Origin: an uncultured Treponema sp. | GTDB lineage: Bacteria > Spirochaetota > Spirochaetia > Treponematales > Treponemataceae | NCBI GenBank assembly: GCA_905236315.1 | Contig: CAJOPO010000215.1 | Span: 1 to 14,051 of the forward strand | DNA length: 14,051 bases | Direction of reading: 5' to 3' | Part shown: piece after piece, positions 8,044-14,051 of the stretch | Layout: each line of letters starts with the position of its first letter | Position numbering within the stretch: position 1 is the stretch's first letter | Notes under the pieces: generated by a model | Seen by the model: the letters and a program-made list of their open reading frames with translations, nothing else | The model's database searches: none | Told to the model about the DNA's origin: nothing | Position numbers and translations under genes: made by a program

Positions 8044-9042
8044 ATGGAACAGTATCTTTTATTAAACACCTTATGCGTTTTTATAGGTTTTATTATAGAT
8101 TGTATTGTTGGAGACCCAGAGTGGCTTTTTCATCCTGTACGTTTTATTGGAAAGTTTATAAATATATTAGAAAAGTTTTTACTAAAAGAAAACAATAGTG
8201 TAAATAAAAAATTAATAAAAGGCTTTATTCTTGTTGTATGTGTGTTATCTGCTACATTTTTTATTTCCTTTGTACTGCTTAGCATTACATATTCTGTGAA
8301 TATCTTTTTAGGAATTATTATACAAAGTATTATGTGTGCTCAATGCCTTGCCGCGCGAAATTTAAAAGATGAGGCTATGAGCGTACATAATGCCCTTAGT
8401 CATAATGATATAGTATTAGCAAAAAAAAGACTTTCAAGAATCGTAGGTAGGGATACTGATGTTTTAAATGAAGAAGGAATCGTAAAAGCTTGTGTAGAAA
8501 CTGTTGCAGAAAATACTACAGACGGTGTTATTGCTCCCTTGTTTTATCTTTTTTTAGGTGGAGCTATAGCGGGAATGATATATAAAGCTATAAGTACAAT
8601 GGATTCCATGATAGCGTATAAGAATGAAAAATATTTATATTTTGGCAGAGTAGCAGCTATACTTGATGATGTAGTGGCTTTTATTCCGTCAAGACTTGCC
8701 TCCATATTTATGATACTTGCTTCATTTTTATTAGGCTTTTATACAAAAAATGCGTTTGTGGTATTTATTCGTGATAGGAAAAAACACGAAAGTCCTAATG
8801 CTGCACATACAGAAAGCGTTTGTGCAGGTGCATTAGGTATACAGTTGGGAGGAGATGCTGTATATGCAGGACGTATAGAACATCACAGTATTTTAGGGAA
8901 TAATTTAAAACAAATAGAAATAAGTGATATAAAAAAAGCATGTAAACTTATGTACGTTACAAGTATTATATGCTTAATATTTTTTATTTTGCTTATATTA
9001 GGAGTGTATTTTGCAATCAAAAGGAATTTTTTATGCTGTTAG
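8044..9042 (+). CDS. cbiB: Adenosylcobinamide-phosphate synthase CbiB
   Basis: CbiB is a membrane protein that attaches aminopropanol (phosphate) to the f propionate of adenosylcobyric acid, giving adenosylcobinamide (phosphate). It therefore uses the product of CobD encoded upstream. The 332 aa include the family's GDPEWLFHPVRFIG near residues 23-36, ETVAENTTDGVIAPLFY from 152 onward, STMDSMIAYKNEKY, DDVVAFIPSRL, ESPNAAHTESVCAGALGIQLGG, and hydrophobic segments including a C-terminal one. The start follows the cobS stop with no gap. The 3' end overlaps cbiL by 32 nt, so cbiB, cobS and cbiL are almost certainly cotranscribed. Confidence 0.96.
   Translation: MEQYLLLNTLCVFIGFIIDCIVGDPEWLFHPVRFIGKFINILEKFLLKENNSVNKKLIKGFILVVCVLSATFFISFVLLSITYSVNIFLGIIIQSIMCAQCLAARNLKDEAMSVHNALSHNDIVLAKKRLSRIVGRDTDVLNEEGIVKACVETVAENTTDGVIAPLFYLFLGGAIAGMIYKAISTMDSMIAYKNEKYLYFGRVAAILDDVVAFIPSRLASIFMILASFLLGFYTKNAFVVFIRDRKKHESPNAAHTESVCAGALGIQLGGDAVYAGRIEHHSILGNNLKQIEISDIKKACKLMYVTSIICLIFFILLILGVYFAIKRNFLCC
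9000..9004 (+). promoter_or_regulatory. Shine-Dalgarno deciding the TTG start of cbiL
   Basis: AGGAG at 9000-9004 sits 6 nt before a TTG codon at 9011, inside the end of cbiB. It supports TTG 9011 as the cbiL start: this places the GPG loop 13 residues from the N-terminus, as in other precorrin-2 methyltransferases, and no ATG lies in frame between them. Confidence 0.7.
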
Positions 9043-9721
9043 TATAGGTCCTGGCGGGGCTGATATGCTTACTTTACAAGCTCTTAATGTATTGAATAAT
9101 GTTTCTGTTATAGCTTATCCTCAAACTTCTAATGCAAAAAATATAGCATTAGACTGCATAAAACAAATTATTGATTTATCAGAAAAAACATTACTTAAAT
9201 GTAATTTTACTATGAAAAAATCAGAAAGAGAAAAAAATTATCAAGAAGCCTTATCTTTATGTTCTAAAGAACTAGATAAAGGAAAAGATGTTGCGTTTAT
9301 TTCTCTAGGTGATGTGTCTTTGTATTCAACTGCTGATCATATACTTGCTTTGCTAAAACAAAATGGGTATGAGGTAAGGGCTATAGCAGGGGTATCTTCT
9401 GTATTTGCTGCCTCTTGTGCAGCTGTTAAAGAACTGTCTAAAAATGATTTACCCATAACTATTATTTCTGGGGATAGTGCTTTTTGCAATAAGCAGATAG
9501 AACAATATTTAGATAGAAAGGGAAGTAAAGTTTTTCTAAAATGTGCTCTTCATCTAAAAGAAATATTAAACATAATTATAAAAAAGGACTTAATAGAACA
9601 TTGCGTTCTTATTCAAAATGTGACTATGCAACAAGAACACATCTGGACAGGCATTGAACTTTTAAACTTAGAAAAAGAAGTCTTTGCCCATTCATATTTA
9701 TGTGTTCTTATTGTTTTTTAG
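9011..9721 (+). CDS. cbiL: Precorrin-2/cobalt-precorrin-2 C20-methyltransferase (CbiL/CobI)
   Basis: This SAM-dependent methyltransferase of the tetrapyrrole methylase family adds the C20 methyl group to precorrin-2 or its cobalt form, early in the ring pathway. At 236 aa it has the family's length. Motifs: VSIGPGGADMLTLQAL (the usual form is GPGDPEL/LT, so Asp-Pro-Glu is replaced by Gly-Ala-Asp at about 16-18), VIAYPQ, ISLGDVSLYST, AGVSSVFAASCAA, and DLPITIISG. The start is a TTG with a good ribosome binding site, overlapping cbiB by 32 nt. It is the last gene of the operon; its stop is 3 nt from the stop of the convergent sppA. Whether it acts on the cobalt or metal-free substrate cannot be read here; the symbol cbiL assumes the anaerobic route. 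Confidence 0.93.
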   Translation: MQSKGIFYAVSIGPGGADMLTLQALNVLNNVSVIAYPQTSNAKNIALDCIKQIIDLSEKTLLKCNFTMKKSEREKNYQEALSLCSKELDKGKDVAFISLGDVSLYSTADHILALLKQNGYEVRAIAGVSSVFAASCAAVKELSKNDLPITIISGDSAFCNKQIEQYLDRKGSKVFLKCALHLKEILNIIIKKDLIEHCVLIQNVTMQQEHIWTGIELLNLEKEVFAHSYLCVLIVF

Positions 9722-9724
9722 TGT

Positions 9725-10558
9725 TTATCTGCTAATATCATAATAATAAGCAGGGTAGGGAATATGCTTTTTGCCTAAAATATCTTCAGTTACGATATTA
9801 GTAATATTTTGAATGTGTGTCATTCCTGTAAGAAGTTTTTTTAGGTTTTTCTTTTGCTTTACAGCATATTTCTTTACTTCTGCTTTATATTCTTTATCAT
9901 GAAACTCATTTTCTTTTAGAATGTCTACAGCGTCATCAAAAGAAGCTATGTTATCTACAAGACCTGCATTTTGAGCTTGCTTTGCTGTATATATACGCCC
10001 ATCGGCAAGTTCTTTTACACGTTTAACTTCTAGTTTTCGACTGTCTGCTACGATTTGAACAAATTGCTCGTAACACTCGTCCGCTATAGATTGCATTATT
10101 TGCCTTTGCTCTTCTGTTACAGGTTGAGTAATGTCGCCCATTGTTTTATTTTTGCCAGCGTGAATTGTTTCGCTTTTTATGCCATATTTTTCTAACAATT
10201 TGCTTGCATCTATAAAACGTCCTGCGATAACTCCTATTGAACCTGTAAGAGTATTTCTGTTTGCTATTATTTTTTGTGCAGAACAGCCAATGTAATAACC
10301 ACCGCTAGCTGCTAAAGAAGCAAAATAAGCGTATACAGGTCTTTTTGTGTCTTTATGATATTTTATTAAAGCATTATAAACTTCGTCAGCTTCATAAACA
10401 CCACCACCTGGTGAATTTATATAAAGTATAATAGCTACATTATGCTTATCATCAGAAATTTTTTCTATTGTTTCTAAAAGCCATTTCTGATTATAAGTTT
10501 CGTTTTCATCTTCAATTATGCCCTCTATATTTATGCGAGCTATAGTCTTTTTTGCCAT
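9725..10558 (-). CDS. sppA: S49-family signal peptide peptidase-like serine protease (SppA), without membrane anchor
   Basis: This 277-aa protease of MEROPS family S49 has a Ser-Lys dyad. Aligned by eye to Bacillus subtilis SppA (S147/K199), the nucleophile is S85 in AASGGYY and the general base is K138 in AGKNKT. The spacing of 53 against 52 residues agrees. Other hallmarks: INSPGGGVYEADEVYNAL, TLTGSIGVIAGRF, ELADGRIYTAKQAQNAGLVD. Classical SppA digests signal peptides in the membrane and has an N-terminal transmembrane helix. Here the chain begins MAKKTIARINIEG with no hydrophobic segment. The start cannot move upstream, because the TAA stop of icd is in frame three codons before the ATG, and AAAGG gives a ribosome binding site. 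It may be a soluble cytoplasmic peptidase (inference). It is last in the - strand cluster, 9 nt after icd. Confidence 0.9.
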   Translation of the reverse strand: MAKKTIARINIEGIIEDENETYNQKWLLETIEKISDDKHNVAIILYINSPGGGVYEADEVYNALIKYHKDTKRPVYAYFASLAASGGYYIGCSAQKIIANRNTLTGSIGVIAGRFIDASKLLEKYGIKSETIHAGKNKTMGDITQPVTEEQRQIMQSIADECYEQFVQIVADSRKLEVKRVKELADGRIYTAKQAQNAGLVDNIASFDDAVDILKENEFHDKEYKAEVKKYAVKQKKNLKKLLTGMTHIQNITNIVTEDILGKKHIPYPAYYYDISR

Positions 10559-10567
10559 TTTATACCT

Positions 10568-11767
10568 TTAAGCTAATCTTCTAGCAATTTCATCAATAAA
10601 TTCCCAAGAATTGACTATTTTTACAGGAGCGGGATTTGCTAGTTTTGCTAAATCGCCTGTCATAATGCCGTCTTCTATTGTAGTTAATGTAGCTTTTTCT
10701 AGCTTTTCTGCAAAATCTTTTAATTCTGCCGTATTGTCTAATTCAGCACGCTTGGTCAATGCACCTGTCCAAGCAAAAATTGTTGCTACTGGATTTGTAG
10801 AAGTTTTTTCTCCTTTTAAATAGCGGTAGTAATGCTTTTGCACTGTACCATGGCTTGCTTCATATTCAAACTCTCCATTTGGACTTACTAATACACTAGT
10901 CATCATTGCAAGACTGCCACAAGCAGATGCTATCATATCGCTCATTACGTCACCATCATAATTTTTGCAAGCCCATAAAAATCCACCTTCGGTTTTCATT
11001 ACACGAGCAACAGCGTCATCAATCAATGTATAAAAGTATTCAATATTTGCTTGTTCAAACTTGTCTTTAAATTCTTTATCATATATATTTTGGAATATTG
11101 CTTTGAAGTTTCCATCATAAGTTTTGCTTATGGTATCTTTTGCACCAAACCATACACTTATTTTTTTATCTAAGGCATAATTAAAACAGCAACGTGCGAA
11201 ACTTTCTATAGAGGAATCTAAATTATGTATGCCCTGTAATATGCCAGGTCCTTTCATTTCCATAATAGTTTTGCGTATTTCTTTTCCATCTGTGCCAGTA
11301 AACACTAATTCGGCTTTTCCTGCAGTTGGAGTTTTTATTTCACAGTTTTTATATACATCTCCATAGCCATGTCTTCCTAAAACAATAGGCTTTTTCCATG
11401 AAGAAACATTACTATGAATATTTTTTACAAAAATAGGGGAGCGGAATATAGTGCCATCTAATTCACCTCTTAGTATACCATTTGGACTAGGGGTAAGATG
11501 TGTAAGATGATATTCTTCCATACGTGCAGCATTACTTGTAATTGTAGCACACTTTACACCTACACCAAGTTTTTTTATTGCTGCAGCTGCTTCATAAGTA
11601 ATTTTATCATCTGTTTTATCTCGCTCTACAAGACCTAAGTCATAATATTCTGTCTTTAAGTCTATAAAAGGAAGCAATAGTTTATCTTTTATAAGTTTCC
11701 ATAAAACTCTTGTCATTTCATCGCCGTCTAATTCAGCAATGGCATTTTTCATTTGTATTTTTGACAT
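10568..11767 (-). CDS. icd: Isocitrate dehydrogenase, type II (eukaryote-like), probably NADP-dependent
   Basis: This enzyme oxidatively decarboxylates isocitrate to 2-oxoglutarate. The 399 aa resemble the homodimeric type II enzymes (human IDH1-like) rather than E. coli Icd. Substrate residues sit at the same numbers as in human IDH1: SPNG at 95-98, R100, R109, and R132 in LGRHGYGDVY with Y139. Metal-site aspartates D273 and D277 are in NYDGDVMSD. The coenzyme region reads GTVQKHYYRYLKG. By alignment K311 replaces human R314, while H312 keeps H315; both residues read the 2'-phosphate of NADP, so NADP is likely but not certain. The strong Shine-Dalgarno AAGGAG lies 5 nt before the ATG. It follows map by 34 nt and precedes sppA by 9 nt. 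Confidence 0.94.
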   Translation of the reverse strand: MSKIQMKNAIAELDGDEMTRVLWKLIKDKLLLPFIDLKTEYYDLGLVERDKTDDKITYEAAAAIKKLGVGVKCATITSNAARMEEYHLTHLTPSPNGILRGELDGTIFRSPIFVKNIHSNVSSWKKPIVLGRHGYGDVYKNCEIKTPTAGKAELVFTGTDGKEIRKTIMEMKGPGILQGIHNLDSSIESFARCCFNYALDKKISVWFGAKDTISKTYDGNFKAIFQNIYDKEFKDKFEQANIEYFYTLIDDAVARVMKTEGGFLWACKNYDGDVMSDMIASACGSLAMMTSVLVSPNGEFEYEASHGTVQKHYYRYLKGEKTSTNPVATIFAWTGALTKRAELDNTAELKDFAEKLEKATLTTIEDGIMTGDLAKLANPAPVKIVNSWEFIDEIARRLA

Positions 11768-11772
11768 ATAAA

Positions 11773-11778
11773 CTCCTT
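11773..11778 (-). promoter_or_regulatory. Strong Shine-Dalgarno for icd
   Basis: Read on the - strand, AAGGAG ends 5 nt before the icd ATG at 11767. It is the best ribosome binding site seen in the window and suggests efficient independent translation of icd within the cluster. Confidence 0.75.
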
Positions 11779-11801
11779 CTTAGCTATTTTGGGCATGTTT
11801 T

Positions 11802-12599
11802 CTATAAGTTTGTTCCTTTTAAACAAGAACATCCATTATAATCTAAATCTGTAAGGACTTCTGTATGGTCAGGAAAAACTGCTAGAGTATGTTCTTCATG
11901 GCAACTCCATTTTCCGTCTGCTGTAAGTACATTCCACTCGCTTTCTTTGTCTCCTGTAATGACATCAGCAGTTCCTTCATTAATCATAGGTTCTATAGCA
12001 AGAACCATTCCCGCTTGTATACGTGGATTTTGTCCTTTAAACGGATAGTTGTTTGGAATACTTGGGTCTTCATGTACATCTAATCCAACTCCATGCCCGC
12101 AATATTCATATACCACTCCAAATCCATATTTATCTTGAGCAACGGAGGTAACTGCCTTTGCAATATCGCTTAAACGATTTCCTTTAATGCAAGCGACAAT
12201 TCCTGCTACTAGTGATTCCCTTGTACCTTTTACAAGTCTTCTGTGTTCAGGACTTACGTTACCTACCATTATGGTATGAGTACTATCGCTTATATAGCCG
12301 TTTAAATTTATTCCTATATCTAGAGAAACTAAATCTCCATCTTGAACTATTGTGTGTTTAGAGGGAATCCCATGAATAACGTGATTATTAATGCTTATGC
12401 ATGCACAACCAGGAAAGCCTTCTGAGTACCAAGCAGGTTTTCCGCCATGTTTTCTTACGAAGTCTACACACCAGTTATCAATTTCTTTTGTAGAAACACC
12501 AGGCTTTACCTTAGGAATTATTTCGTTAAATAAATCTGCAAGTTCATGACAACTTTTCCTTATCTGATTAATTTGGTCATCATTTTTTAATCGAATCAT
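11802..12599 (-). CDS. map: Type I methionine aminopeptidase
   Basis: This metalloenzyme removes the N-terminal Met from new proteins in the cytoplasm. All five metal ligands of the family can be placed: D94 (SLDIG), D105 (SDSTHT), H169 (YCGHGVG), E203 (AIEPM) and E236 (CHEEHTL). The substrate-site histidines H76 (VIHGIPS) and H176 (DVHEDP) are also present. The 265 aa are close to E. coli MetAP (264). Two small departures: the loop before the last ligand (about 212-232, with TGDKESEW) is slightly longer than usual, and the protein ends in a short Cys-containing tail (C257, C259). GAGGT 6 nt upstream supports the start. It is second in the - strand cluster, 24 nt after the J-domain gene. Confidence 0.95.
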   Translation of the reverse strand: MIRLKNDDQINQIRKSCHELADLFNEIIPKVKPGVSTKEIDNWCVDFVRKHGGKPAWYSEGFPGCACISINNHVIHGIPSKHTIVQDGDLVSLDIGINLNGYISDSTHTIMVGNVSPEHRRLVKGTRESLVAGIVACIKGNRLSDIAKAVTSVAQDKYGFGVVYEYCGHGVGLDVHEDPSIPNNYPFKGQNPRIQAGMVLAIEPMINEGTADVITGDKESEWNVLTADGKWSCHEEHTLAVFPDHTEVLTDLDYNGCSCLKGTNL

Positions 12600-12623
12600 A
12601 TATACCTCTAATTTTTCTCTATC

Positions 12624-13409
12624 TTATAATGCACTGCTAAAAGAAAATGATTCTTCTCTACATGCTTTTGCAGTTGAATGGTCTCCTATACGGTCATACG
12701 CATCTGCCATTTTTTGCAAAAAATATAAGTCATCCTTTTTCCCTAAATTCATATCTAAGGCTCGCTCCCATGCATCTATGGCAAGTTCATCATTAATATT
12801 TCCTTCTATATTGTTACGCAGTATATGTCGTGCAAGTTCTTGAACTTCAGGAAAAAAGAATTTAAAGTAGCAACTCTCTTGTTCCATTTTTACAATTTGA
12901 GAAAGCAATATTACAGCATCATAATATTCTTTTCTTATAACTAGTTCTTCTGCAAGAATAAAGCCATAGTCCATAAAATCTTCTTTTGTAAACCAATATG
13001 AGAGTTTGAAGTTTACTTTATTCATATTCATTTGCTTAAATTCGGCTACAGCCTCATCTTCTCTATTGTGTATTAAATCAAAAAATATAAGTTTAGCTCG
13101 GCTTTCTTCATCTTCCTGCTCTAAAAGCCATGTTCTATAATCAAATTCTGGTATATCATCATGTCTGTGTGGTGGCCATGAATATTTTGTATTAGGCTTA
13201 GAAGATTTAAACAATGATGATTCATCAAATAATTTGCGCGATTTAACATCAGAAAGCACCTCATAAGCCTGTTGTACAGCTCTAAATGCTTTTGAATCAC
13301 TATGTGAAACATCAGGATGAAGAAGTTTTACTTTTTTACGATATGCTCGTTTTATTTCTACAGCAGAAGCATTTTTTGAAATGCCTAATATTTTATAACA
13401 ATCACGCAT
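12624..13409 (-). CDS. J-domain protein (class C DnaJ-like) with helical C-terminal region
   Basis: Residues 1-66 are a J domain: YKILGISKNASAVEIKRAY, the HPD triad at 31-33 that stimulates Hsp70/DnaK ATPase, and AFRAVQQAYEVLSD. There is no Gly/Phe-rich region, zinc finger or DnaJ C-terminal substrate domain, so it is not DnaJ itself. Residues about 95-261 are predicted by eye to be mostly helical and rich in acidic and aromatic residues (YRTWLLEQEDEESRAKLIFF, MDYGFILAEEL, DELAIDAWERALDMN). The final segment resembles TPR repeats. I recall similar proteins from Treponema, but their role is not known to me. It is first in the - strand cluster. No Shine-Dalgarno precedes the ATG, and a 7-bp inverted repeat flanks the start codon. 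The client and DnaK partner are not identified here. Confidence 0.88.
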   Translation of the reverse strand: MRDCYKILGISKNASAVEIKRAYRKKVKLLHPDVSHSDSKAFRAVQQAYEVLSDVKSRKLFDESSLFKSSKPNTKYSWPPHRHDDIPEFDYRTWLLEQEDEESRAKLIFFDLIHNREDEAVAEFKQMNMNKVNFKLSYWFTKEDFMDYGFILAEELVIRKEYYDAVILLSQIVKMEQESCYFKFFFPEVQELARHILRNNIEGNINDELAIDAWERALDMNLGKKDDLYFLQKMADAYDRIGDHSTAKACREESFSFSSAL

Positions 13410-13417
13410 TTATTAGG
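13384..13417 (-). repeat. 7-bp perfect inverted repeat flanking the J-domain gene start codon
   Basis: CCTAATA at 13384-13390 is matched by TATTAGG at 13411-13417. In the - strand mRNA the 20-nt loop would hold the start codon (13409-13407). The stem is AT-rich and weak. It may be chance, or it may present the AUG in the loop of a transcript that lacks a Shine-Dalgarno. Confidence 0.3.
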
Positions 13418-13475
13418 TATTTTACAAAAAAATGTATATTTATTCAATAGAATTGTCCATTTTCAACTTACCTAG

Positions 13476-13505
13476 AGTATCCTATTTGTTTCTTGGAATT
13501 GACAA
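13476..13505 (-). promoter_or_regulatory. Possible sigma-70-type promoter for the J-domain-map-icd-sppA cluster
   Basis: On the - strand, TTGTCA (13505-13500, 5/6 to TTGACA) is followed after 18 nt by GATACT (13481-13476, 4/6 to TATAAT). Transcription would start near 13469, leaving a leader of about 60 nt. In an AT-rich stretch such matches occur by chance, so this is only a candidate. Confidence 0.3.
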
Positions 13506-13588
13506 ACCCGTAGTTAAAGATTTTTTGTAACTTATAAATATAAACTTCATGATTTTCTTAAAAACTACTCCCGCAAATCCCCGAAATA

Positions 13589-13597
13589 TGCTATACT
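13589..13597 (+). promoter_or_regulatory. Extended -10 element before the Rpn-like gene
   Basis: TGCTATACT at 13589-13597 matches the extended -10 pattern TGnTATAAT (one mismatch). No -35 box is found at 16-18 nt upstream, as is common for extended -10 promoters. Transcription would begin near 13604, just before the Rpn-like reading frame, giving a very short leader if translation starts at 13606 or about 50 nt if it starts at 13657. Confidence 0.4.
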
Positions 13598-13656
13598 AAA
13601 AAGCAATAGAAGACAAAAAGAAAAAAGCGGGTGGGGCGGCGGAAATAGACCCAAAA

Positions 13657-14051
13657 ATGCTCGCTCGGATTCAGGCGTTGCGCCTAATGGACGATGATTT
13701 TATGACAGTCGTGTTTGACGGCGACATTCCGCTGACCGAGTTGCTGCTGAGAATCCTGCTCTCTCGCGATGACTTGCGCGTGAAGAGCGTGATGACGCAG
13801 AAAGAGAAGCGCAATCTGTTCGGGCGGTCGGTTAGGCTCGACATTCTTGCGGAGGATACGGCGGGCAAGGTCTACAATATCGAGGTTCAGCGGGCGGACG
13901 AAGGCGCGTTGCCTAAGCGTGTGCGCTACAACCTCGCACTGCTCGACAGCCATTCGCTCAAAAAGAACGAGGATTTTTTCACTCTGCCCGAAACATACAT
14001 CATTTTCATCACGGAGAATGACTATTTTAGGCAGGGAAAAACCGTCTACAC
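13657..14051 (+). CDS. Rpn family recombination-promoting nuclease/putative transposase, PD-(D/E)XK (3' partial)
   Basis: The frame runs off the right edge with 131 codons visible and no stop. The N-terminal part reads RLMDDDFMTVVFDG, IPLTELLLRILL and VKSVMTQKEKRNLFGRSVRL. It continues with the nuclease core D62 (VRLDILA) and E76-x-Q78 (YNIEVQRA), then LPKRVRYNLALLDSHSL and LPETYIIFITENDYF. This is the PD-(D/E)XK 'transposase' (Rpn/YhgA-like) family with the E-x-Q variant of the core; E. coli RpnA-type proteins are DNA endonucleases that raise recombination. Sampled G+C is 52-57%, against about 27-37% elsewhere, so it is likely acquired. The start is uncertain: ATG 13657 is the first ATG in frame, but open codons reach back to 13600, and an ATA at 13606 sits where a homologue-like start would fall. 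No good ribosome binding site precedes 13657. Confidence 0.85.
   Translation, partial: MLARIQALRLMDDDFMTVVFDGDIPLTELLLRILLSRDDLRVKSVMTQKEKRNLFGRSVRLDILAEDTAGKVYNIEVQRADEGALPKRVRYNLALLDSHSLKKNEDFFTLPETYIIFITENDYFRQGKTVY

Larger units (their letters stand above)
13410..13605. other. AT-rich intergenic region between divergent genes
   Basis: These 196 bases hold no convincing reading frame or RNA gene. They contain the possible promoter of the - strand cluster and an extended -10 element near the right end. Composition shifts from AT-rich to G+C-rich between about 13,565 and 13,630, which may mark the edge of an acquired segment. Confidence 0.5.

Noticed and set aside
7983..8198. 71-codon + strand reading frame across the cobS/cbiB junction
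   Set aside because: Both cobS and cbiB read through this region in other frames with strong family motifs; the extra frame is a shadow.
9730..9754. CTGCT...AGCAG hairpin as a terminator for either operon
   Set aside because: The stem is 5 bp with a 15-nt loop and is not followed by a T-run on either strand; it also lies within the sppA coding end.
13499..13504. TTGACA on the + strand as a -35 box for the Rpn-like gene
   Set aside because: It lies 87 nt upstream of TATACT, far outside the 16-18 nt spacing, and no -10 is found at the right distance.
13671..13953. Two overlapping - strand reading frames of 65 and 89 codons
   Set aside because: They lie antisense to the Rpn-like gene, have no family resemblance, and arise from its G+C-rich codons.
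1..14051. CRISPR array, tRNA, rRNA or insertion-sequence inverted repeats
   Set aside because: No regularly spaced repeats, cloverleaf-like segments or terminal inverted repeats were seen when reading both strands by eye; short or divergent examples could be missed without a search.

Overview
The window is AT-rich (hand-counted sample lines give about 27-37% G+C) up to about position 13,600, and clearly richer (about 52-57% in three sampled lines) in the last 400 bases. Genes are packed with almost no spacing. The organism is a bacterium that makes its own cobalamin. No rRNA or other phylogenetic marker is present. The J-domain protein's C-terminal region, the Rpn-type nuclease and the eukaryote-like (type II) isocitrate dehydrogenase remind me most of Treponema-like spirochaetes. 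The Cys-rich domain on CobD and the CobU-like tandem domain remind me of Clostridia. I cannot choose firmly between these and offer both as inference.

Region 1 (1-9721, + strand) is a cobalamin (vitamin B12) biosynthesis operon. It enters from beyond the left edge and holds nine reading frames in one direction: a CbiJ-CbiE-CbiT triple fusion, CbiA, a Cys-rich-domain/CobD fusion, CobT, a CobU with a second P-loop domain, CobC, CobS, CbiB and CbiL. Seven of the eight junctions overlap, abut or leave only 3 nt; only cobC-cobS has a gap (38 nt). The genes cover corrin-ring steps (C20 methylation, precorrin-6 reduction, C5/C15 methylation and C12 decarboxylation, a,c-amidation), aminopropanol arm synthesis and attachment (CobD, CbiB), and nucleotide-loop assembly (CobU, CobT, CobS, CobC). 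The remaining ring enzymes, cobyric acid synthase and the adenosyltransferase are not here and presumably lie upstream or elsewhere. No cobalamin riboswitch is visible; it would be expected upstream of the window.

Region 2 (9725-13409, - strand) is a convergent four-gene cluster read J-domain protein, map, icd, sppA. It looks like one housekeeping operon, with gaps of 24, 34 and 9 nt. Only 3 nt separate the two convergent stop codons at 9721/9725, and I see no terminator between them.

Region 3 (13410-14051) is an AT-rich intergenic stretch with a possible promoter for the - strand operon. It is followed by a G+C-rich + strand reading frame, open at the right edge, that encodes the N-terminal part of an Rpn/PD-(D/E)XK nuclease ('putative transposase'). 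Its composition is foreign to the rest of the window.

I did not find an undescribed biological system. The points most worth a second look are the three domain fusions in the cobalamin operon, the membrane-anchor-less SppA, and the composition break with a possibly damaged start at the Rpn gene.
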